62,052 bases of DNA from Blattamonas nauphoetae (taxonomy: Eukaryota; Preaxostyla; Oxymonadida): the NCBI GenBank assembly GCA_033064195.1, contig JARBJD010000396.1:1-62052 (forward strand), in the 5' to 3' direction. The notes beneath the pieces were generated by a model. It made no database searches. It was not told the DNA's origin and saw only the letters and a list, made by a program, of their open reading frames with translations. The position numbers and the translations under genes are program-made. Positions 10,318 through 18,430 of this stretch are shown here, in pieces. The stretch's first letter is position 1. Each line of letters begins with the position of its first letter.

Positions 10318-12184
10318 ATGAACTCGCATATAACACATCTGACAAACAAAAGACATGGGGCCTCAACGTTAACTGGCAATAGCACAGAATCAATTAAGTA
10401 CACCAGAGATGACATTGGTCAAATACAACAACAGTTAATGTCTGAACATCACGTTAATTACCTTCTGAATGATGGAGCGCACAGTACTTCTATTCAAGAA
10501 TTGAAACCATCTGAGAATTCACGATTCTACAGAGGACAAGAGATAATCATTCCATTGACTGGTAATCAAGATATTTGCCAAATTGATGATTCCTTTATTA
10601 CGTTCACAGTCACAACCACTTTGAAAGTCAACAATTGGAACATTATCGCAGACAAAGTTGGATCATACTCGAATGAAAGAATATTTATGTTCGGAGGACT
10701 TAAACATTCAGCATCAATCTTTAGTAGATTCACTGTTCTTCACAACAATCAGAGAATCATAAGCACTTCAAACAATGATGTCTCAATGGAATCACACATC
10801 TACAATATGATTAAACCAAAGAGTCAATTGGAGAATCGAAAACACTCTCACACGCCTTGGGAAAATGCTTGGAAGCATGATGAATCTGTTGCTGGTGTCT
10901 ATATTCCATTATCATCTTTCACTACAGTGTCACAAGCTGGTGCTTTCATGGACACAATTGACGTACCAATTCGTATATCAATCAATCTTGAAGATCTTCT
11001 GATTTTCTCAGGGATGACTGACTATCCAAGATGTCTCTTTGGTGATTTGAAATTGAGTGTTTACATTAATGAGGATGCGTTCGTGTGTTGTCCTGTAAAT
11101 CCTGAGCTTACTTTGAAAAATACACTTTCATCCTTCTTTAATGTTGGCTTAACAAGACCACCAATTCATCATGCGATCGCTGATTGTCACCAACATCGTC
11201 CATGGTTTTTCCATTCTCTACTAGCGAACTGCACCAAGAATTTCGTTCAGATTGGCCAATCATTTAGGATATCAGCAGTGACTCAAGACATTTATTACAA
11301 CTCAGCAGGAACAGTTGCTAAAGAACCAGAATTTGTCGATCAGTATATATCATTGAACATTATTGATTACCGCGTTGATGATGTGTATTGCATGAGTGCT
11401 GGATACCAAATGAAAGAAATTGCGAAAGAGAATCTGAAGAAAATGTATCAGGATCGTCCAGGAACAATTCCAGCAGAAAAGATCTCGTTCTATCCATTTC
11501 AGAAGACACCAACAACAACAGGAATTGATTGTACTCAGCAAATGGTTCTCGTTAATGCCAAGGATATTATGCTCCTCTTCCGACACTACGATAATGAAGT
11601 CACTTGTTTCCACAATCCAATGCAGAAAGATCTTCGTGTGCATCTCCTTGACAAATACTATCCAGATAACGGACATCAACGATTGGAGCTCGCTTCTATC
11701 AGTTTGCTTTGTCAACTCTCAATCTTGATTCATACCTTACTGTTCCAGATGATTTGGAGCGATCACTGACGGATTCTCTCGTTGAAGAACAGCTCGAAGG
11801 TGATGGAACATATACTGGAGAAAAAATGACAAGAGTGCGACCAATTCATGACAATACTGACTTCCTTTTATGCTTCTCAACTCAACGAAGTGGATGTCCA
11901 ACAAACTGCAATGATTCCATTAGTTCCAGAGGTCAGAATATTCCAGTCACTTAAGATCAAATCCGATTTACCAAGGAGTAATTGACACATACTATAATAT
12001 TCTCGATCCAAGTCAAAAGGGTGGTGACATGACAACATTTACGCATCCTCCAGCACCGATTCTAGCGACAACTGCAACAACGTGGTGGGTATTACGATTC
12101 AGCAATGATATACCTATTGTAGAATACTATCCTAATCACACATTGAAAGCACTCCACAAGGAACTTGGAATAATGAAATCCTAA
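10318..12184 (+). pseudogene. Polinton major-capsid-type gene A, broken
   Basis: A large gene directly before a related one (12,231-13,913). Both share an architecture of beta-strand-rich sequence with matching landmarks: TPWENAWKHDESVAG here against SLWENVQRMDPSVCG there, and YPRCLFGDLKLSVYI against YPNSIFGNLRLRFHL. Size (around 600 residues), position and composition fit a double jelly-roll major capsid protein of Polintons, although I identified it from context and character rather than from a diagnostic motif. It is broken in about two places. The gene is preceded by TTTTTTATTTTT at 10,300-10,311. Confidence 0.6.
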
Positions 12185-12207
12185 AACAGTCAAAGAAAAT
12201 AATGAAA

Positions 12208-12230
12208 TTGTATTTTTTATTTTTCTATAA
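12208..12230 (+). promoter_or_regulatory. AT-rich promoter-like box before capsid-type gene B
   Basis: TTTTTTATTTTT at 12,213-12,224 then CTATAA directly before the ATG. Confidence 0.5.
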
Positions 12231-13913
12231 ATGAGAAGTATCAGATCTAATCAATCCAAACCAACATCGACACGAATTGAACAAATTGAAGTGCAATCGT
12301 ATATGCCAAAACAGTGGGATTCAGAACCTCATGTCTATTCTATTCAAGAAGTACATCCAACAAATCCTCCAATGCCATGCCGAATCACAGATGAAATTGA
12401 AGTTCCATTGTGCTATGACGGTCATGATGTGACTGAGTTTTCGAAGTGTCATTTACGTATCGATCTCACAGTTACCGTTCCTTATTCGAAACCAACTAGT
12501 GCATCTGGGCAATATGTTGGAATGTATGGAATGTTCTACGGATTTAAATCATCATCAGATGCAATTCGAGACATGAGACTCATTGATAGTCAAGGAAATA
12601 TTATTGACAATACACTTCAGAATAATCATGTTCACGAATCATTTCTTTATCACACTTTCAAGTCGCATGAAGAGAAAAACAACATGAAGCATTGCTACAG
12701 CCTTTGGGAAAATGTCCAGAGAATGGATCCAAGCGTATGTGGATACTATCATTGTCCAGTCGATGCTTTTTCTTCAAACATCACATTTACGATACCACTG
12801 GTTATTCCATTTGTGAATCTCCTGCCATTATGTACTTTCGATCAGTATCCAAATTCCATCTTTGGCAATCTCCGATTGAGATTTCATTTAACAACTGATT
12901 CACTTGTGTATTGTCCTATTCGAGTTTCTACAATCGTAAGGAAAACACTTGAAAACAGTATCGATCAAAATCCAAGTAAATCGATATCAACTCTGTCAAG
13001 TCAATCCGAAACAGAATTAATGTACGATGGAGACTTCTCGACATTGACACAAGAGTTTACACCGATCGGGAATCCAGTTCAACGAATTCAGTATTTTCAA
13101 CCAGCATCATCAGGTACTGTGAAATATATCGCTACATCGACAACAATTTCCACCGTTCTTTCTTCATCAGTTGATAAAGTCTCAACAATTTGTTACGGAT
13201 ATCAAATCACTGATGCAACAAAGCAATCACTGATCAACACATATTCAAAGACTCTTTATGTTCTGAAAGCTGAAAGAATTGACACACAGTCATTTCAATC
13301 AAAAGCAAATGCAATGGGAGTGAGATCAAACATCAGTATCAAACTCAACAATCTCATGAATCTCATGTGCTTATTCCCTGAAAGACCAAACGAGTGTACA
13401 GTCTTCAGAAATCCTCAATATGTTGGTCAATTCGAAATGCTTGGATCCAACTTCCCTAATTTCCCAATGTCAACAATCTCACCAGAGTTCTATCAAATGA
13501 TGATGGTGAATGGTGATTTCATTGGATGTTCAGCGACAGAAGAGTTTGAAAATTCAATTTGTTCCACTCGAGTATTTCACGACAGAGGAAAAGATTACAA
13601 GAGAACAAGACCAGTAACAGATGCAACTTGTTTCACATTTATGGTTCCAACAGATCGAAGCGAAATTGCTGGTGGTGAAGAAGGTATATCGACAGCAGAA
13701 TCAGTCAATATTGTCTATAGAGGAACACCAATCAAACAAGGTGAACTTGATCCATATTTCACATCAACTCCAGAAGGTCCTCCTCCACCAATTTTGGCAT
13801 TGCATCAAGCTACATACTGGTTGTTCTGGATTGAAAATGGACAACCACGAGTTCGATATGTCATTGATCGTCGACTCCAAGAAGCATATGAAGAAGTGAA
13901 GAGAGGATATTAA
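12231..13913 (+). CDS. Polinton major-capsid-type gene B
   Basis: A continuous 560-residue frame starting MRSIRSNQSK. It is beta-rich, with no signal peptide or membrane span, and related throughout its first half to gene A immediately upstream. Landmarks are SLWENVQRMDPSVCG near residue 155 and YPNSIFGNLRLRFHL near residue 205. Its likely role is a capsid shell protein (double jelly-roll class); whether A and B are two shell proteins or one is a penton-like partner cannot be settled by eye. The start codon sits in TAAATG with a TTTTTTATTTTT box at 12,213-12,224. Confidence 0.6.
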   Translation: MRSIRSNQSKPTSTRIEQIEVQSYMPKQWDSEPHVYSIQEVHPTNPPMPCRITDEIEVPLCYDGHDVTEFSKCHLRIDLTVTVPYSKPTSASGQYVGMYGMFYGFKSSSDAIRDMRLIDSQGNIIDNTLQNNHVHESFLYHTFKSHEEKNNMKHCYSLWENVQRMDPSVCGYYHCPVDAFSSNITFTIPLVIPFVNLLPLCTFDQYPNSIFGNLRLRFHLTTDSLVYCPIRVSTIVRKTLENSIDQNPSKSISTLSSQSETELMYDGDFSTLTQEFTPIGNPVQRIQYFQPASSGTVKYIATSTTISTVLSSSVDKVSTICYGYQITDATKQSLINTYSKTLYVLKAERIDTQSFQSKANAMGVRSNISIKLNNLMNLMCLFPERPNECTVFRNPQYVGQFEMLGSNFPNFPMSTISPEFYQMMMVNGDFIGCSATEEFENSICSTRVFHDRGKDYKRTRPVTDATCFTFMVPTDRSEIAGGEEGISTAESVNIVYRGTPIKQGELDPYFTSTPEGPPPPILALHQATYWLFWIENGQPRVRYVIDRRLQEAYEEVKRGY

Positions 13914-13953
13914 ATCAAACAAATATGAAATTTTATTTTTGTTTAAAACAGCA

Positions 13954-14364
13954 ATGGTCAAACGTTATTTCTCTCTTCAGAATTCAAACACTGCTCAATT
14001 CCCTCCTGATTTTACCAATTCCAGAAAACAAAAATATGTTCACTATCTCGACTGTAAACTCATTCATGTGAAGGAAGAAAGTGGTGATTCGTCAACAGTC
14101 ATCTCCAAAGATATTCCTCAGAATTTCACAATCCATGCTGATTGGATTCAGACAGATGCTCACAATGATTCTTACGTTGCTTTCTGTAATGAACAGATTG
14201 CGAAACGAAAGAAGTGGGAATTAAGCACTCGACAGTCAATAGTGAAGATCTGGTTCAAAGACAGTTCAGGTGAATCAATCGAGATGGAGACAACGGAGAC
14301 AATTAATGGAAAAATAACCAAAGAGTATTATGAATTTCTGGTTGATCTCATGTTGGAATACTAA
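13954..14364 (+). CDS. Polinton protein of 136 residues, possible minor capsid
   Basis: It starts MVKRYFSLQN; the ATG follows a TTTTATTTTTG box by about 15 bases. The sequence alternates polar and hydrophobic residues (IVKIWFKDSSGESIEME), as in a small beta-sandwich, so a single jelly-roll minor capsid protein is possible, but it is shorter than usual for that class. It is the last gene of copy 1 and no counterpart is visible in copy 2. Confidence 0.5.
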   Translation: MVKRYFSLQNSNTAQFPPDFTNSRKQKYVHYLDCKLIHVKEESGDSSTVISKDIPQNFTIHADWIQTDAHNDSYVAFCNEQIAKRKKWELSTRQSIVKIWFKDSSGESIEMETTETINGKITKEYYEFLVDLMLEY

Positions 14365-14399
14365 TGATGACATATATTTTTGTCCGAACCTTAATGAAA

Positions 14400-14760
14400 A
14401 CCAAAAATACGTGAAGGTTAGTTCCATTTTACGTTAGTGTCAGTTTCCATAAGACTCTCACCTTGTGAGGTTCGAAGTCTCTTCGAGACAACCCGATACT
14501 CCTTTGGGGATCATTCTATCGTGATCCTACTTAACGACTAACACTGGCGAAGTCCTTGAAGGAATAAGCATTGGGTGGGCATGATTTACGGTCACATCTA
14601 AGTGAAGCCAACATGAACCCCGGAGCCAAACTCGAAAGTTCGACCGTCTCCAACACAACCTCCAAGTAGTTCTACGCATTAATCACAAGGGCACCATTTT
14701 GCCTGAGCATCAAGGGAAATTACGTCGAGGTCTCACACTTGAACATTTTGGACCTACTCT
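14400..14760. other. Non-coding segment with a row of small hairpins
   Basis: No convincing reading frame. G+C is higher than in the flanking Polinton DNA. At least seven perfect stem-loops can be read off: 14,457-14,469 (CTCAC/GTGAG), 14,477-14,489 (GTCTC/GAGAC), 14,508-14,527 (GGATCA/TGATCC), 14,553-14,563 (TCCTT/AAGGA), 14,632-14,643 (TCGAA/TTCGA), 14,666-14,675 (GTAG/CTAC) and 14,690-14,703 (GGCA/TGCC). The segment lies between two Polinton copies pointing at each other. It could be a structured RNA, a terminal region of the element or a separate insertion. Confidence 0.5.
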
Positions 14761-15098
14761 TCATATGCGAAATAAAAAATCCGAAAAAAAATAAATCGGC
14801 CTTAATTTTGAAAATTCCCATAAGTCCAGATAATGTTGTCAGATCACTCTAGAAACATGATAAATGAACTTGCCGTGTCGATATTGACCTTGTTGGTACA
14901 ATCTTGGGTGGTCACAAAAATAAAGGTCAATTTTTAAAAAATCCTTTTTTTTTATTCTCTATGGAGTTACTTCATCAAGTGGTGGACTTTTCAAAAATGA
15001 AAATCAAATTTTGACCCATTGACACCCGTTGACACAGTGACACGAGCATAGTCATTAGTCCGGAATAAACAATGAGGAGAAAAATAATCTATTCGTCA
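14761..15098. other. AT-rich non-coding stretch between Polinton copies
   Basis: No gene seen. Homopolymer-rich sequence holds TTTTT/AAAAA runs and a short repeated TTGACACCCGTTGACACAG-like passage near 15,020-15,040. A section around 14,870-14,890 (GCCGTGTCGATATTGACC) loosely resembles one at about 27,905 beyond the other end of copy 2. Confidence 0.4.
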
Positions 15099-15716
15099 TT
15101 ATTGATTTGGAGAATCATCGATGGAGTTCTTCTCTGTCTTTCCTCTCAAGTGAGGTTTTCTCTTTGCTCTGAACCATTCGTCAAGTCTCGCTTTGTATAC
15201 TTTATCATCACCAATCACTCGATAGTGAAAAGGAATGTGTACTTTCTTGTACTCATCAATGAGTTCACAATTATGCTTTCTCAGTTCGTTTTCAACAAAA
15301 GATTGAGTGTAATGTTTACGCTTCATCTTGTGTGTTCTGACTCCTTTCATCCATTGTGATGGTTTGATTCTCCATTCAACTCCTTCATGAAGATATTTCA
15401 CTACTGACTCTGATGTTTTGTATTCACCAACGAGTTCACAATTCTCACTGTGTAGTGACTCAATGAATTTTTCTTTATTGCAACAGTTATCGAATCTGTG
15501 ATACATGTTTGGATTCAGATGTGGTCTTGCTCCTTTAATGAAAGCAGGAATGTAAACTCGATAAATCTCATCAGGTTTATCTTCACTCGCATAATCGAAA
15601 GTACCATGTGCCAAATATGAGGTTCCAGAACGATTCAGAACTGGTTCGGTGATTAGTATTAATTTTTCATTCTTTAGAGTCTCGTTAAGTTTGTTTGGTG
15701 TAAGCTGATTCGTCAT
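15099..15716 (-). CDS. Polinton repeat-module protein, 205 residues
   Basis: It contains at least two copies of a module of about 50 residues, visible as NCELVGEYKTSESVVKYLHE (about residue 92) with GVEWRIKPSQW, and NCELIDEYKKVHIPFHYR (about residue 145) with ARLDEWFRAKRKPH. The same module makes up the 129-residue protein at 24,818-25,207. The pattern of a C-x-L-x-x-E-Y strand, a hydrophobic strand and an aromatic/basic end recalls small nucleic-acid-binding modules found repeated in phage and giant-virus proteins (DUF723-like), but without paired cysteines; this is a weak inference. TTTTTTATTTTGTATTAA immediately precedes the ATG. Confidence 0.6.
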   Translation of the reverse strand: MTNQLTPNKLNETLKNEKLILITEPVLNRSGTSYLAHGTFDYASEDKPDEIYRVYIPAFIKGARPHLNPNMYHRFDNCCNKEKFIESLHSENCELVGEYKTSESVVKYLHEGVEWRIKPSQWMKGVRTHKMKRKHYTQSFVENELRKHNCELIDEYKKVHIPFHYRVIGDDKVYKARLDEWFRAKRKPHLRGKTEKNSIDDSPNQ

Positions 15717-15729
15717 TTAATACAAAATA

Positions 15730-16029
15730 AAAAATCAGATAATAAAACAATTAACGTTTGTTTTGTCATCGAATGAAAAAAACCCTTTAGATTTAAGCTC
15801 ACTAAATGGGGTCACTTTTTTGACTAAATAATGGAATTTGAACCCAAAAAAGGTATCCACCAAAATGCAAGAAAACAAGTATTATCCGGCATTTCGGTAT
15901 CATAGCTGATTGTACTTTAAAAATAATACTCTGTTCAATCGGAATTGAGAATCACTATTCAGTTCCCAGTATTATAATTCCCGGACTAATTGCGATCTAG
16001 GTAGGTATCGATATTCGTTATCTATACTA
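15730..16029. other. Non-coding stretch in Polinton copy 2
   Basis: About 300 bases without a supported gene between the repeat-module gene and the gene fragment at 16,030. It is AT-rich with no clear repeat. The part next to 15,716 is the AT-rich upstream region of the repeat-module gene. Confidence 0.4.
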
Positions 16030-16109
16030 CTGACATTGTTGGTGATTGATGTTGGTACTGAAGAAGAACTTGTGTGTTTCGTAAATTGACAACTTAGAAT
16101 TGGTTGCAT
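16030..16109 (-). pseudogene. Fragment of the 196-residue Polinton gene
   Basis: The minus strand reproduces the first part of the 8,943-9,533 gene of copy 1 (MQPILSCQFTKHTSSSS), with the same AT-rich upstream box. Only this opening part is present in copy 2. Confidence 0.75.
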
Positions 16110-16152
16110 CACTTTCTATAAAAATAAAAAATATATATTAATGTTTTTAAAT

Positions 16153-17115
16153 TCACTTTTCTGCTCGATCGATTTCTCCCATTCCAGAACTGTCCAACTG
16201 AGCAAATCGATAATATCCAGGCATCTCAGTTTGGTACTGATCGAGATCATCATCTGTTCTTGTTGCATAGGCTTCGAATGTCAGCTTATTGCAAAGTGTC
16301 GATATGTCATCTGAATAGTGATTGAAGTATTCTTTTAAGAAATTTGAGTTTTGAGTGATCATTTGGAGAAAAACTGGATAAATCTGATCTTTGAAAGCTT
16401 TCTTTTGTTTCATACTGGGATTGTAGTCCTGTACATGATCATGAAGCCATTTGTCCCACATTTGTGATGCTACTTTCGATTGAATTGAATTGAACACCAT
16501 ATTGTCTAATACATGTTTCTCAAGATTTGCGGGGTTTCCTTGACTTGCACGAGTTATTCCCAATACACTTGTCATGAAGTCGCCAACAACTTTCTTCATT
16601 ATTGCATACGGTTGTTGAGATCGTTTAGTCTTCATCTCTTCATAGCTGATGTCTCGATAATTGGTTGGTAAATCGTATGTTCCATTCTTGAGGAAATTCC
16701 TGTGCACCGCTTTGATTTTCCTTCCATTTTCTTGATTGAATGATGTGTATGGTTTCAGTCTTCGCATATATGGTGTTGGATTCATTGCGTAGTATGTCTC
16801 TTTGACTGGTCTGCTGTTGTATGGAGTTAGCATAGCACCATTGACTGCAATCAGATCTCCGGTATCATTATCGTAGACCATCACATCAGGAACTTGTCCA
16901 TATTGTTCTATTTTCGCAGTCCAATTTCGTCCAGTTCTCTTGATGTATTCTAACGCTGATGGAAGACTGCACAGAACATCATTGCGTCTGGTTTGAATAT
17001 CATCGTCGGCATAGATTCGTTTCAATGCTGCTTGAGTCTCCGGTCCGTATCTCATTTTTGGTTTCTTCGCTTGTGCTTTTCTTTGTGGTTGAACGTACAC
17101 TATCTTTTGTGACAT
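16153..17115 (-). CDS. Conserved Polinton protein of 320 residues, unknown
   Basis: Homologue of the 7,939-8,898 protein, about 60-65% identical by eye, clearly more diverged between the copies than the ATPase or polymerase. Shared landmarks are TQAALK, PSALEYI, VPDVMVYD, PVKETYY, MNPTP and VFNSIQSKV. It starts MSQKIVYVQP. It diverges from the ATPase gene (17,177) with only about 60 bases between starts, so the two probably share an upstream control region. No catalytic motif was recognised. Confidence 0.65.
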   Translation of the reverse strand: MSQKIVYVQPQRKAQAKKPKMRYGPETQAALKRIYADDDIQTRRNDVLCSLPSALEYIKRTGRNWTAKIEQYGQVPDVMVYDNDTGDLIAVNGAMLTPYNSRPVKETYYAMNPTPYMRRLKPYTSFNQENGRKIKAVHRNFLKNGTYDLPTNYRDISYEEMKTKRSQQPYAIMKKVVGDFMTSVLGITRASQGNPANLEKHVLDNMVFNSIQSKVASQMWDKWLHDHVQDYNPSMKQKKAFKDQIYPVFLQMITQNSNFLKEYFNHYSDDISTLCNKLTFEAYATRTDDDLDQYQTEMPGYYRFAQLDSSGMGEIDRAEK

Positions 17116-17176
17116 TGTTTGTTTTCATACAAAATAAAAAAACCAAAAGTATATTTTAATTAGAGTTAAATCATAA

Positions 17177-18022
17177 ATGAAGAAATCATCGATGTCTCTA
17201 ACAGCATATGTGAATGCAAAATTGAGTGAAGCATCAAATAGGAATGTTTCCCATGAAGTGCAATCACAGATTCATCCAGACTTGAATTTCAATCGCAATA
17301 GTGTTAATGTCCTTGTTGGAAATAGAGGAAGTGGGAAAACATTCAATGCTCTTCGAGAGGTTGCCAAGCTCCAAAACGTTAATGTCAGGAATGAACTATT
17401 CCATTTGTTTGTCTTCGTCATTGATAAGAACATTGATCCAACCTTCGACAAATTCAAACCAATACTGAACGTACCTTCTGTGAAAGTCAAATATGAAGAT
17501 GCACTACCGTTTCTGTTGGAACTCTCTGAATCAAAAGCAGCCTATGAAGAGATCATAGACAACCAGTGGCAAGATCGCATTACTGATGAGTGTCGAGATG
17601 AACTGTTCGATGCTCTATACATTGATGACTTCTCAGTGAAGAATCTCCAAACAATTATTCTCCTTGATGACTGTCGCAGAATCCTAGGTGAACGAAGAAC
17701 ATCCAAAAATAGAATGACAATGATGGACTTGTTATTGGAGAATCGACAACCAAAATTCACATTCTTTCTGACAATGCACGAGCTCTTCAGTTTATCAGCA
17801 GACATGAAGTCAAACATTGATTCAATGTGGATTTTTGGAGGCTTCAACAAAGAACGAATCAGTCGAGTATATCCTCAGTTGAACTCACCAATTGATATTC
17901 GACAATTCTGGAATGTCTATCAACGAAAACAGAAATGTGAAGCAATCATTCTTCGATACAATACTGATGGAGTAGCACTGAATGAGATCAACAAAGATGG
18001 ACTAATCAGAAGGGTCCGTTAA
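17177..18022 (+). CDS. Polinton packaging ATPase (FtsK/A32-like)
   Basis: 281 residues, nearly identical to the copy-1 ATPase. Walker A is GNRGSGKT and the Walker B-like segment is IILLDDCRR. It is transcribed against polymerase and integrase, and its 3' end overlaps the convergent coiled-coil gene by about 20 bases, the same arrangement as copy 1. It would power DNA packaging into a capsid, although this copy has no capsid genes of its own. Confidence 0.85.
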   Translation: MKKSSMSLTAYVNAKLSEASNRNVSHEVQSQIHPDLNFNRNSVNVLVGNRGSGKTFNALREVAKLQNVNVRNELFHLFVFVIDKNIDPTFDKFKPILNVPSVKVKYEDALPFLLELSESKAAYEEIIDNQWQDRITDECRDELFDALYIDDFSVKNLQTIILLDDCRRILGERRTSKNRMTMMDLLLENRQPKFTFFLTMHELFSLSADMKSNIDSMWIFGGFNKERISRVYPQLNSPIDIRQFWNVYQRKQKCEAIILRYNTDGVALNEINKDGLIRRVR

Positions 18023-18361
18023 TTCTTGAATAAGGTTGTTGATGGTCTCGTCAAGACTTCGAAGTCTCATGCTGAGAGTATCTGTCAGTGTTCGAATTGA
18101 TTCTTCAATGTCTGATAATCTTTGATCAATCGAGAGTGAATTAGGAGAAGTGGAAGCATCATCATATCGTTTCCTCAGTGCTATCTCACCTCTTATTTTT
18201 GTAATTCGATATCCATCAATTTGAATCATCCTATTCAGTTTCTGTGTTGTGTAGTCATTCAGTTCTTTTCTATTCTTCTCCAAGTATCTCTGAAAGTCAT
18301 AGATGTTTTCAAAACACTTCTGTTCAGGATCAAACGGTTCTAAACTCTTTAGTGATGACAT
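18002..18361 (-). CDS. Small Polinton coiled-coil protein
   Basis: 119 residues beginning MSSLKSLEPFDPEQ, matching the 6,668-7,054 protein. The C-terminal SIDQRLSDIEESIRTLTDTL coiled coil is preserved. Its 3' end overlaps that of the ATPase gene. Role unknown. Confidence 0.7.
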   Translation of the reverse strand: MSSLKSLEPFDPEQKCFENIYDFQRYLEKNRKELNDYTTQKLNRMIQIDGYRITKIRGEIALRKRYDDASTSPNSLSIDQRLSDIEESIRTLTDTLSMRLRSLDETINNLIQELTDPSD

Positions 18362-18430
18362 TTCAATGGAATAAAAATATCTGAAACATTTTTGAGATTA
18401 GATTAAATTGAAGCGAACGAAGTTCTGAGG

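Larger units (their letters stand above)
1894..14400 (+). mobile_element. Polinton/Maverick copy 1 (broken)
   Basis: A block of AT-rich genes with hallmarks of Polintons (Mavericks): a protein-primed type family B DNA polymerase, a retroviral-type integrase, an FtsK/A32-like packaging ATPase and capsid-type proteins. It starts inside polymerase coding sequence next to host DNA, so the left end is missing, and no terminal inverted repeats were found. It is broken in about five places. Most genes match copy 2 (15,099-27,830) at the protein level with high but incomplete identity, which suggests moderately recent insertions of one family. Gene order is polymerase, integrase, coiled-coil protein, ATPase (opposite strand), a 320-residue protein, three smaller proteins, two large related capsid-type proteins and a 136-residue protein. 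Confidence 0.85.
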
